Positions 35,050 through 46,399 of a stretch of DNA of 64,000 bases are shown in pieces; position 1 is the stretch's first letter; the number at the start of each line of letters is the position of its first letter. The stretch covers positions 10,063,639 to 10,127,638 of the forward strand of contig CM030717.1 in assembly GCA_017979445.1 (NCBI GenBank). Reading direction: 5' to 3'. A program made the position numbers and the translations under genes. Under the pieces are notes generated by a model that worked only from the letters and a program-made list of their open reading frames with translations, was not told where the DNA came from and made no database searches. This DNA comes from Akebia trifoliata (Eukaryota > Streptophyta > Magnoliopsida > Ranunculales > Lardizabalaceae).

Positions 35050-36140
35050 AAGACTTGTATATTTCAACTACTATGGTCAATCTCGTAATTTAATGGGAGT
35101 CTCTTACAGCATTTCGCTTCTAAGGGATGGGCAAGTCGAGGGCCGTACCAATCACGCTAGAAACTGGCATTGACCATGCCATGTTTCCAGTCTCAGCTGC
35201 GACAAGTTTCCTAACCCCATGACCTTTTAACTAAGATAGGTCCATTTTGGATTTGTCTGCTTCAGTTGATTCTTTACTCATCCAAATGATTCTATAAACA
35301 CTAAATTCTTGTTTTGCTAATTTTTAATTTTTAATTTTTTTTTAAGGTCAAAAGTATGAAATTGATTTCTAAACCACAAGAAAGATATTACACTTAAAAC
35401 TTCATTTCCAATGCTTTTATAATTCTTTTTGCTAGTTAAATAAGGAGTTTTATACGAATTTTTTTTAAAATTATCTTTCATTATTTTCAAAAGAAGAAAA
35501 CATTAAACAAAAATTAGTCTCACCAACATAACCATTTTTATTTTCTTCCAATTTTGATTGGACCATTGGTTCAATTGGAGTTTTTAATATACAAATTATA
35601 ATATATCAATGACAATGAGCCATTTTCCAATATGTACTTACTTTTAAAATATTCCTCTATGTTTTTAAATAGATGACATGCCCCTTAAACTCAATCGTCA
35701 TTTATAGACTAATACTTAATGACCTAAATTCCAAATATCCTTAATGTCTCTCTAAAATCTGTCATCCAGCCTCTAAAAGTTTGTAATAAAATTTATTTAA
35801 TCTATTCAACCATATCTTTATTGTACCATTCTCAACTTCACCTACTCCCTTAGAAAAATATCTTAGATTTTTCTATCTGAAACTCAATGTTCTCCACTTT
35901 CCCAAAAGTCCTATATTTCCATGGTATTTGAAAGTTAAAGTAGATGGAATATAAAAAGATTGATTTTGAAGCTGAAAATTCAAAGATTTTTTTTTACAAC
36001 TCAAAGATAATGGCATTGAGGTCATTTTCTATTATTTTTGAATGACCATTTGACCAAATGCCTAAAGGTTGAGATTTGAAAATATAAGCATCGTACACCT
36101 AAAATACACTTAAAACACGATAGATGTATCTAATTTTCTA
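35050..36140. other. Gene-free A+T-rich intergenic DNA
   Basis: No ORF of interest, RNA gene or element boundary is recognised between the foldback at 34983 and the Tourist-like element at 36144. Confidence 0.45.
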
Positions 36141-36953
36141 TTAGAGCAACTCCAACACGCTCAAGCTCTAGCTTTGTATCCTCTTCCAAATGCCATTTTG
36201 TAGGCTGAGAGCCCTCCAAAAGTGCTCCAATGCACTTGAACTAAGACTCTCTACTTCAAATTTTTTGGAGAGAGAGAGAAAGTAGAAAAGGCAAAAGAAG
36301 TTATATATATATTGATGGTTAAAAAATAAAGACAATGGTGTAATATTTCATTTTAGCTGAATTTGTAGAGAGTCATTTTGACTAATACGATTGGAGTTAG
36401 GGCTACAATTTGAGTGGGTTGGAGGGTCAACCTAGACTCAACCCAAGTCGTAGAACCCTTAACTCAACTTGATCATCGGGTTAGAACTCATTAACTCAAG
36501 TTCAACCTGAGATTAAATTTTTAAAATTGGGTTGAGCTCAAGTTAGCCCAAATTAGGTAATTATGGGCGGGTTGGACCCCCCTAAAATTTCATTTTTAAA
36601 ATATATAAAAAAAATACATTATAAAAAAATAAAATCACTAGTAAATAAATTTGCACACAACCTCCAAATTCATTATATTTTATATTATAATTTTTTTTTA
36701 ATTTTATAAATATATTTAAGAAGAAAAATTAATATTTTTTTAAAATAAAAATATTTATATTTAAATATATAGCATTGGATTCCTGCTGAGATTTCCTAGG
36801 CTCACCCGTCAATTGGGTTGAGTTCAAGTTAGCCCACCCAAATTGCAGTTCTAATTGAAGTGAAAATCCTTTGAACAGGGAAAATGACTCTCCACAATAA
36901 ATTACCTACCAGATATGCTTAGCAAATACTTATTTGTGTTGGAGTTGCTATTA
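36141..36953. mobile_element. Tourist/Harbinger-like MITE with a nested element
   Basis: GAGCAACTCCAACAC at 36144 pairs with GTGTTGGAGTTGC ending at about 36949. TTA on both sides (36141-36143 and 36951-36953) fits the 3-bp duplication of PIF/Harbinger elements. A second element (36398-36853) lies inside. The outer element without the insert would be about 350 bp. Confidence 0.72.
36390..36861. mobile_element. 456-bp hAT-like element nested in the Tourist-like MITE
   Basis: TAGGGCTACAATTTGAGTGG at the left pairs with CCACCCAAATTGCAGTTCTA at the right. The flanks ATTGGAGT (36390-36397) and ATTGAAGT (36854-36861) are an 8-bp target duplication with one mismatch. The interior is rich in GGGTTGAG/CTCAACCC words. 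It is noncoding. Confidence 0.75.
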
Positions 36954-37419
36954 GTAATTAGCATCACCGGCATCTCATCAGTTTGAAATATTGGGTTAGT
37001 TTACCCAAAACACAGTTAAAACTAAAAAAGAAATAGCTAACTTTTTCGACAGCTCGCTTTCCTCGTTTCTTTCTTTCTAAAGATCGCGTAGCGGAGACCT
37101 TTATTTTTGAACTTTGTTTCTTCCCAAGTGTGAAAAGAGATTGAGCACCTACTGCCATAGGACAGATATTTGGCTTTGCTATCTCGATTTAATGCAGAAT
37201 TTCTAAGCCATTTTTCGTTTTTGTCTAGAAGAAATCGACTCAGAGATTGGAATTTTATCGGTAAATATTGGTTGTGATCGAGTTATACTAGAAATTTGGT
37301 GGTTCTTCTGCGGTTACAGTCGATCTGAAGGTTTTAATTGCAAAGATTCGTTAGAAGAGATATCAAGAACATTAGGGGATTCGATTTTGCTGGAAGAAGT
37401 TTTTTATTTGGAGATTTTG

Positions 37420-37476
37420 ATGAGTTTCGTATGAGATTTTGGAAATGAGATGACACTTTACCATAATCAGAGATGA
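37420..37476 (+). promoter_or_regulatory. Chain of four overlapping uORFs before the IPC synthase start
   Basis: ATGs at 37420, 37431, 37445 and 37450 open frames of 4, 5, 2 and 8 codons. Each frame's TGA overlaps the next ATG as ATGA (37431-37434, 37445-37448, 37450-37453). The last overlaps the main start (37473-37476). The last uORF encodes MTLYHNQR and starts like the main protein (MTLYIGRE) because AGATGACACTTTAC is duplicated 23 nt apart. Inclusion in the mRNA is assumed. Confidence 0.7.
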
Positions 37477-40400
37477 CACTTTACATTGGTCGCGAGGCTT
37501 CGAAGGTTTCGTTTGGGCATTATTTATTTATTTATTTACTTTCTCCTCTTTTTAGATTCTGTTTTATCTGAATGTTTACTTGTATTGTGTTCTTCTGTGC
37601 CTTTTTTATTTATCTCTCAATATTGTTCTGTCGAGTAGCTATGGAAGAGAATTTGCATGGAAATATTGATAGAAATCCGTCTTCTTTCCGAGAATTGGAA
37701 GCTTCTTCTCTCCGGATTGATTTTTCAGGTTTTCTCTTTTTTTATCTGTTTTTCATGTTTATGTTTCAATTTTATATCCAACAACTTGAAATGCTAAAGG
37801 AGTAAGATTTTTGTCTATCCGATATTCCCATGGTTATGTATTTAGGAATTGAATTTTAGGGCATTAAGTGCAGACTTTCATGGTTTTATATTGTGATTTC
37901 CTTGCTCAAATGCACATTTAGGCCGCATTTGGGAACACTGTCTGGAAAGCTGTCGTTGCTGAGATCTTTGGCATTAATTTTGCTGAGTGTGATTGGCAGC
38001 CAGGACCACATCTGGCGTCCCAATTGGCAAAAAAAAACCGCTCTTAGAACACAATTGCATTGTGAAAATAATTACTAGTTTTCTTAGACCAAATTTGGAT
38101 CTGAAAATGTGGTTGCACTATGATATTTCTCATTTGGTTGCCCGCTCTCTGTGTATACTTTAGAGATGTACCCAAAGTTGTGATATACTAATGGGATTTT
38201 GTAAGAATGTTGGTGATTTCCATAGTGTCTTGCATCCATAGTGACGAAATTGTGATTCGAAAAATTTTGGCAAGGGAAAAGGTTGGAAGAAATCTGCAAA
38301 AGGTGGGAAAGAATAAAAATATACTATTACTTAACATAATATTAAATAAAAATATAACATTGTCGATTGAAAGAATAGTGAATTAATCCCGACTTTTTAA
38401 AAAAATTTGAGAATTTTGTCACTATGCTTGCATCTGCTCTTGTCAATTGATGCTGCCTCATCTTTAATTAATTACATTCAGGACTGCATTGTTTGATCTG
38501 AAATCATTTACTAAACGTATAAATTCAATTTCCATTAGTCCATTCAACATCATTTCAATCATGTCGTTCATCTGAATTATCAGTTTTGGATCTCATGGTC
38601 CATATAGTCATCATAAAAGCTTGATGGTTCTGCTTGTTTATGTGGTCTCCATGGTCCATTTATTATGAATGATTGGAGTTATTTGGGTTTAAAACATTAG
38701 TCATGATTACCTTGTTGTTTTGGCTTTAGATGTCTATGGTTGAATTAGTGGTGGCTTATATCAATATTCTACTTCTATATACAGTACATTCATGCATTGG
38801 CTGCTCGAGGAGTTCATTATTTTCATAGACCAGGACCAATACTTCAGGATATTGGGTTCTTTCTTCTTCCGGTATGTATTGTATTTATATTATATGAATT
38901 CATGCCTGATTATAAGTTGATCTTTTTTTTTTCCCTTATACTTGTCATTTTAGGAGCTCGGACAAGACAAGGCTTACATCAGTGAGACTGTATTCACCTT
39001 CATCTTTTTCTCATTTTTCTTGGTACGGTTCTTCATAAAATCATTTTTGTTGTTATCTATGATAGTCTTTTTCTGAGTGTTCAAGTTGCTCACTCCAGTT
39101 TTAGAACACGCATCATCATCTCCATCATTATCTTTGAATCTCAAATGCTGGTGTCAACAATATCAATCATTTTTCACCAGTTTTAGAACACTGCTTATCT
39201 AAAGGATGAGGCAACAAAATGGAGAATAACAAAATTCATTAATGTTGAGGTTCATCTTTGGGCAATTTCGACGTGATTTTTTTGAATGAATTAATAGGTG
39301 TGGACATTAGCATGAATTGTAGTGACATTATTTACATTGTGAAGTAACTGCTTAAAAGTGGTCTTGATCTTTTTCTAAACTCTGGAAAGTCACTATAATT
39401 GCAACTTAAACTAAGTGGTATTGATCTTGTTTGTCTTGGGAGTTGTTTCATTTAGCTATGGCAAGGTGTGGAAACTTATTGGTTCATGTATATCTGCCGA
39501 GCATAACTATTGTACTTCTTATTGGTTCATGTGGAAACTTGTAGTTATACCTGTTTTTCTCTCTTCTTTTTCACATATGAATGAAGCCAGTTTCTATTAT
39601 GTAGGAATACCTCATCTGCTTTTGAATTTATAATTATTCTAATATGGTTTATGGTCTGTTACAGTGGACATTTCATCCTTTTATTTATCAAAGCAAAAAA
39701 TTCTACACGGTTCTGCTGTGGCGCCGGGTCCTAGCATTTCTAGTCGTAAGTTCTTATTATTTAATGTATTACCAATCTTTATTATTTTGCATGTGCTTTA
39801 CCTTTTATAGATTTCCATGCACATTTTTAAGAGCCCATTATCTCTTGCAAGAGGACACTTCTACCAAAAAAAAGAAAAGAATAAACCAGTGGCCATGGCC
39901 GAGTTTCCTTGAAGTCATAGTTCAATATGACTGTCATTATGTGTTAAAAAGGAAAGTGCTTAAAATTTACTAGCTTGGGTTCTTTCTCAAACCTCATGTT
40001 GAGGAAGTTTCACATGAAGGAATGCTTTCCGTGGTCGTTCTTCCTGACTCATAGCCACTATTCAACTGGTCTCGATTAAAAAGTCCTCCAAAGCCAAATA
40101 TTGTCATGATCAGACAAGCCTAACATCAAACCTATTAAATCTTTTAAATACTCCAAAATGTAGAGGAACAAATTCCTAGATTGATGGTTAGGATGGTCTG
40201 ATCAGGTTGCACATCAAGAGGATAAAGCCTTGAGTGGGTTCCACCGTATGTTTGGTCCAGAGACGACTCTCAACTTTGCCAGGAAAAGATTGCTTCGGTC
40301 AATGTTGGATTCATTATGGCCAAGGAAACGAAATGCAGTGCAGGATATCTTAATCAATAAAAATTACTTAATGCATTTAATGTCCTTAGTTCTTGCAATT

Positions 40401-41822
40401 ACTATATGGTCTTTTTATTTGCGTTCATTACTTTGATGATTGTCGTAATAACAAAAAAACAAAAAGAACAAATATCAGAAGAGTAGAAAAATTATATATT
40501 TCCTCCTGTGTCCTCAACATCAGTCTTCCACACCCCTTTATGTTAATTGTGTTTCCTGTAGGCCTCTCAAACTCTCCGGATCATCACATTCTATTCTACT
40601 CAGCTTCCTGGTCCAAACTATCACTGCCGCGAGGTAAACTTGTGAAGTATGCATGGTTTTACTGTAACTTCAAACTACATATTTATGTAGTCACATCTAA
40701 ATCCTTAATAAAAGTGTATAACAATCTGGTACTTATTGCTGCCCCTAGCAGGGTTCAAAACTTGCCAGGTTGCCTCATCCAGACAGTATGGTGGAAGTGC
40801 TTTTAATTAATTGTAAGTGAATTTTTGTTTGCTTTATTTATTTATTTATTTGAATTAGGCACAATATTCAAGATTTGACGTTTATTTGTTTTATCATGGT
40901 GTGCAGTTCCGCGGGGTGTACTATATGGTTGTGGTGATTTGATTTTCTCATCTCACATGATATTTACTCTAGTCTTCGTGCTCACATATCAGAAATATGG
41001 CACACAAAGGTAGAGCATGAGTTAATTTGTATTAAACTCAATTACTTTTATCTTCAATAATAGATCTTCTAGTATATATTCCACACACTTGTCTGTATGT
41101 TCGTGTCTTCCAATTGCAAGATAGGACATGTGCATTGTGTTCTATCTGTCAGTGTGTCTTCTGTGTATTATTCTACAAATTCTTATTTTACTTGTCACAT
41201 ACTGCTTTCAGATGTATCAAACAGCTTGCTTGGTTGATTGCCGTCATTCAGAGCCTCCTGATTATAGCATCTCGCAAGCATTACACAGTTGATATCGTTG
41301 TCGCATGGTAAAAAAATCCCCTCGGTTGTAGAAAAACTGTGTTTGAATGTTGACCTTGATCAGTTTGATTCATTTTTGCAGGTATACTGTAAATTTGATT
41401 GTATTCTTTGTCGATAAGAAATTGCCAGGTTTGCATTTGACATTACTGTCATTTTGGCCTCTCTATGAGTTCTTAAAATGCCCTAGTGATCAAGAGTTAT
41501 ATTCTCATGCAGATCTTCCTGACAGAACCATTGGACCCCAATCTCCATTACTACCATTGAGCACCAAAGATAAAGAGAGCGGAACCCTAGAAGAACACCA
41601 CAATCTCTTGAATGGGAAGTCTGGGGACGCAGCCGATTGGGTATAAGCATTGATTATTACACTGTCTTCTACATTTTTTACTGGTTTCTTCTTTATTTGG
41701 TGGGGCATTGCCCTCGGTGAATTCGGGATGTTTTTCTACAGAGACAGAGAACACAAGTAAATGGGAAGAATCTAGAAGATGGGAACACTGTCCGTGCAGA
41801 TACAGCAATGAATGGTGCATAG
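37473..41822 (+). CDS. IPCS: Inositol phosphorylceramide synthase, 12 coding exons
   Basis: The exons by GT-AG consensus are 37473-37505, 37639-37728, 38785-38871, 38954-39022, 39665-39745, 40562-40633, 40752-40812, 40907-41009, 41212-41307, 41382-41428, 41513-41640 and 41742-41822. Together they give about 315 residues, close to the roughly 305 of Arabidopsis IPCS/ERH1. The enzyme transfers inositol phosphate from phosphatidylinositol to ceramide in Golgi membranes. Signatures are [49 protein letters not shown], the [17 protein letters not shown] catalytic motif and [11 protein letters not shown], the second catalytic motif with the His and Asp of the triad. Several hydrophobic spans agree with a multi-pass protein. 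All exons join in frame without lesions. IPCS balances ceramide and is linked to programmed cell death in plants. Confidence 0.95.
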
Positions 41823-42215
41823 AAGAGGATGACGGATGCCGAGAGTCTGTGCGCTATGGTGATGGGAGGTTCCATAAAGGATTGCTGTGTGGTTTTCTAG
41901 ACTATGCTTTGTTGTGTGATTGGCACCTTGCCTGTGTGACAGGTAAACCTGATTTGTAGGTTTTTTATATGATTTTGCTCACCATATATCATGGATTTTT
42001 GGTGTCTCCCAGACTATTGTTCTTATTAGATTGCTGCGATACATTTGTACTTCTCACGGATAGAAATATCTGCCACAATGGTTCGATATTTCCTGGAGTG
42101 TATATGGTAGGAATTCAAGCATGTTTAACCATTACATGGTATGCTGAAATTACTTTTGAGGAGAAATCTTTCATATTTACTAATAATAATGAAATTATGA
42201 ATGGGTTGATTAACT

Positions 42216-42378
42216 AAGTACTTTTGACGATTTTGTGTTTAGATGGCACTCTTTTTGTAATTACTAATGTTGTTTTTCCTTGTTTTGTTGTTCTTATTTG
42301 AGGCTTCCTCGGCCTCTTTGTTTCTTGTTTTTCTTTTCTAATCAATATATTATACTTTTCAAAAAAAAAAGTACTTTT
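42216..42378 (+). mobile_element. 5'-truncated LINE tail with target duplication
   Basis: AAGTACTTTT occurs at 42216-42225 and 42369-42378, around about 143 bp ending TATTATACTTTTC plus a poly(A) run (42361-42370). The text just before the tail resembles the 3' end of plant L1 elements (compare TTTTTCATACTTATC plus poly(A) at 52276-52304). It is a classical retroposition footprint just after the IPC synthase gene. Confidence 0.78.
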
Positions 42379-42379
42379 A

Positions 42380-43440
42380 TACCAATTCTTTTGCAAAGTA
42401 TTCCCCTACGTAAAAAAATATTTCATTTTGTTTTTTGGTTAAAAATTAGTGCAATCAACCAGCAAATTCAGGCCCATATTTGGCTTTTATTGTTACTTAA
42501 GTACATTGTCACATAAGAGAGTATAGTTGGGCTTGGGCATGGATCCACACAGGCAGGAAAAAGTTTTGCCGCAAAACAAATAAAAACGTATCTGCATAAG
42601 TTCTGTCTATCGAAAATCGCTAAAACTACCTCTTATATTCATGATAAAAATCAATGTTTTGAACTCCGGACTGGTTGGTACAAACTGTCCTACTGTTGCC
42701 TTAAACTCTTATATAACACAATTGAGTCAGTACAATTGCGAGACACAAATCTTGTGTGGGATCCATTTTAACTATTTTAACAACTGAGTTGGTACGGTTG
42801 TGAGAGACAAACCTAAGTAGTGGCTAGTACAGGAAAAGACATGTATCTAAACCCAGCAAATAGTGGTTGGCTGGCTGTTCTGCTTAGGTGTGCAAATTGG
42901 GCTGGGCCAAGTTGCATGTTCTACTTAGAATTGGGATAAGTTTTCTGAAATTTGTTACCCAGCAAAACTTTTAAGAAGTTAACCAATATTATCTACTGAT
43001 TGGTGCATAGGTTGAGGTTCAATCTCTATGGTGGGATTAGGGTTAGTAGTTGGTACCATAGTCACAAACTGTCTGGTCCAATTTATTGAACCCTAAATGA
43101 GAAAAATTAATACTAGGGTCTCTTAAATTCCCTTTTGCACTCTGTGGCTAGACATTATGCAATATAGAACAAAATTCTATGAATTGTTTAAAAAAAAAAA
43201 GTTATGAAAACCGATCTACATATCACGAGTGAGTACATACCATTATAGTAGTTTTGTTTGGTTAGGCTAAGCAAAGCTACAGATCACAAGTGAGTATATG
43301 CCAAGCAACATCTGATGCACATATTGTTACCCATATTGTATCAATATTAATAATCATCAACACACATAAACAATTGTTTGCAAGAGTGTTACAATGTTGT
43401 GTTATGTTGATATAATTATTTGAGCCCATAGAAACTCTCT
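42380..43440. other. Intergenic DNA, nothing recognised
   Basis: There are no supported genes. Around 42670-42830 short repeated phrases (GTACAATTGCGAGACACAAA against GTACGGTTGTGAGAGACAAA) show a local diverged duplication. Confidence 0.4.
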
Positions 43441-44102
43441 TTTTATTTTTCCTTAGAATTGTAAGTGAATGGTTGAGAATAAGTAAAAGTTGGGGTGTCA
43501 TAAGCCTAATCATAATTGTAATCAATTATTGTCAATTGGGTAGAATTTCCGATTTGTAAGTAAAAGTTAAGGTGCCATGAGCCTAATTCTAATTGTAACC
43601 AATTATTGTATTTTGGGTAGAATGCCCTATTTTGGGTTTTAGATTTTAAATGATCCTAATCATATTTGTAAATAACTACTAAAATTGTTTGAAAGTGTTA
43701 CAATGTTTTGTAATGTTGAGATAATAATTTGAGCCAGTACAATCTTAAGTGAATGTTGATGATAAGTAAAAGTTGGGGTGTCATAAGCCTAATCATAATT
43801 GTAACCAACCACTCTCAATTAGGTAAAATTCCCTAATTGTAAGTAAAAGTTGGGGTGCCATGAACTTTATCCTAATTGTAACCATCTATCTCTATGGACA
43901 ATATTTCAACGTGGCTCCCAAATACACCATTGGGTGCCTTATGTATATAGGGCATAAAATTTTATGAAGTCTCAACTCTCTGCTACCTTTGCATCAATTG
44001 TAAACCTGATCCAAAATGGATCCCATAGGATCTGTTCCAGCAAGATTATATTTTTCTTCTCCACTCTCGTTCTCCTCTGTAGGCTCTCTCTTGACAAGAT
44101 AA

Positions 44103-44133
<31 letters not shown>

Positions 44134-44530
44134 TGGTTGGTGATGGAGGAGACTACTGTATTTTGGATTTTGCTTGGTTGCAATGGATCATTCATTTTAT
44201 TTTTTGAATTTTGATTGCTTTCAATGGACAATGAACCTTTTTATTGTGAGCTTCTAAATGTCATGGAACCTTTTTGTTTTCTCTATTGGATCATAATCTT
44301 CCATTGAATCGTATTTGGTATAAATGGGGTTTTTTTTGTTTTTGCTAGAATTTTAAGTGAATGGTTGAAAATAAGTAAAAGTTGGGGTGCCATAAGCCTA
44401 ATCATAATTGTAACCAACTATTATATTTTGGGTAGAAGGCCCACTTTTGGGTTTAAGATTTTATATGAGCCTAATCATAGTTGTAAACAACTATTGAAAT
44501 TGTTTAAGAAAGTATTATAATGTTGTCTTC
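43440..44530. repeat. Diverged interspersed tandem repeat block
   Basis: The phrase AGTAAAAGTTGGGGTG(C/T)CAT followed by (A/G)AGCCTAATCATAATTGTAA appears at about 43483, 43558, 43768, 43844 and 44374. Between copies are GGTAGAAT(G/T)CCC and GTTACAATGTTGTGTTATGT variants. A (GT)n run lies at 44106-44133. The block runs up to the Copia gag fragment and may be its degraded LTR or UTR, which is inference. Confidence 0.55.
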
Positions 44531-44559
44531 TGATATGGCCAAATCTGAAGTGCCGAAGT

Positions 44560-46390
44560 TGAGTTTTATTCTTTCTAGAAAAACATTTCCATGGATATTG
44601 CAACTTTACTTAAAATTGTGTTCCCCGAAAGCTTGTAGATGTTATTTGCAAGTTTCACACCTCTCATAATCACCATGGCTCCCTTAGACACCTTGAGTGC
44701 TTCATCTTTTATTGAGAATGAACACCCATTTAAGTCGAGTGTCCCAAATGATATCAAAATTTTCTTAAGTGTCGACACATATTTCACACTACCCAAGGTT
44801 TTAACAACCCCATCGTACATTCTTATCTTCACTATCCCCTTTCCAATGACTTTGCATCAACATTGTTACCTATTTAAACATCTCTATCGTCATGAGATTC
44901 ATAGGAGTCAAGTCAATCACGATTGGAACACATATGAAAAGTACACATGAATCTAAAATCCAAGAGTTGAAAATGAAATAACCCAAAAATGTCGTTACTA
45001 GCTCTCTATCGTTTTTCAATGTTATGTTTGCCATGGAGCTTGACTTGTCCTTTTTTCCTTTCTTTTACCTCTTCTTTGTAGTTTTTACAATCTCTTTTGT
45101 AATGTCCCTTCTTTCCGCAATAGTAGCATCCCGCTTCTTTTTTATTTCTAGATTTGGATATAGAATTTTTCCTTTCGGATTTTCCTTTTTTCTTTGTTTG
45201 ACTTCATTTACTTCAACCATTTGTAATAAGTCTTTCCCCTTGAGCATCCTTTTTACTTGACTTGTTCATTGTCACGTGAGAGATAAAGTCTTGAACCACC
45301 TCATCAAATTTGAGAGTCTTCTTGCCAAACATAAGTGTAGTTCGAAAGTGTTTGAAGAAATTAGGAAATGATCTCAACAAGAACAATGCTTTGTCTTCTT
45401 CTTCAAACTTCACTTCTACCTTCAACAAATCACTAAAATACCAATTGACTGTATTCAAGTGCTCCATGATACCTTGCCTCTCCTCTATCCTTAGGCCATA
45501 GAGTTGGTCCTTAAGGAATAGTTTGTTGGAAAAAAAAATTTTCCCATGTAAAGCTTCTCAAGCTTATCCCATGTTTTCATTACGGTCTTTTCTTTCAAGA
45601 CGTTGTGCATGATTTCATCGGATACAGGTTCAACAACTACCCCAATTGAATTATTTAGTCCCACTATTTATCAATGCGATCAGGGATACTTACAACAAGA
45701 AATATATCGAAGGTTGGCGCTAGTTTAACCAAAAATCAAAGTTTATAATGGAACCAATAGCCTTTATTCAACTCTTCCCATATCTCATTGGATATGCTTT
45801 CCAACTTCACTTCAATACCCCGAATGTCATTACGAAGCCCTTATTAGATAAGAATATTTCTAGTCTTCCTTTGCCAAAACAAAAAATTTGATTTCTCATC
45901 AAATGGCTTAACCTCAAATTTCACCTTACAAGAACTTCCGATCATTATTACACCATTCTTCACTATTGCAAATCCCTTAAATAACCTAGGCTTTGGTACC
46001 ACTTGTGGTGTATATGAACACCTTTGTGAAGCTCATTGATAACTTGATCAAACACTTATTAGGTATTTCACCAGACACCTTATATGCCATACCTTCCAAG
46101 ACCTTGTTTGATAATGGTAATGAAGGATAAACCTAATAGTAGCAAATGCAAAAAAGATAAATAACCACACAAAAAAAAAAAAAAAAAAACACAATACCTA
46201 CAACACGAGATTTTTCATGGTTATCCAAATGCTACGTTCACGGAGGTATGAGCGTTGGAGTTCGATTTCACTATGAAGAAAATAGGGCAAATCAATACAA
46301 AGAAACACATCTATTGCTAAACTCCACCTTCTTCTAGATCTCAATTTTTCCAAACCTCGCATCTCTAGGTTTTCTTTCTTTCTTTACTCT
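44560..46390 (-). mobile_element. Copia retrotransposon fragment: gag to start of pol
   Basis: On the minus strand, reading down from about 45945: a gag start (KFEVKPFDEKSNFLFWQRK), the UBN2-type region (KALFLLRSFPNFFKHFRTTL), then a CCHC zinc knuckle CYYCGKKGHYKRDC at about 45091-45133. Next come a gag-pre-integrase piece (VKTLGSVKYVSTLKKILISF, KVSKGAMVIMRGVKLANNIY). AAGTGGTACCAAAG near 45995-46010 recalls a tRNA-Met primer site. The stretch to 46390 may be LTR. Frames are broken by stops and shifts, so it is dead. Reverse transcriptase is not continuous with it. Confidence 0.8.
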
Positions 46391-46399
46391 TTTCTTTAT

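Noticed and set aside
41708..42217. ORFs at the end of the IPC synthase gene
   Set aside because: The last coding exon (41742-41822) explains the sequence. The remaining frames are in the 3' UTR or intron.
44106..44133. (GT)n run as a regulatory element
   Set aside because: It is an ordinary dinucleotide microsatellite; no adjacent gene or promoter supports a role.
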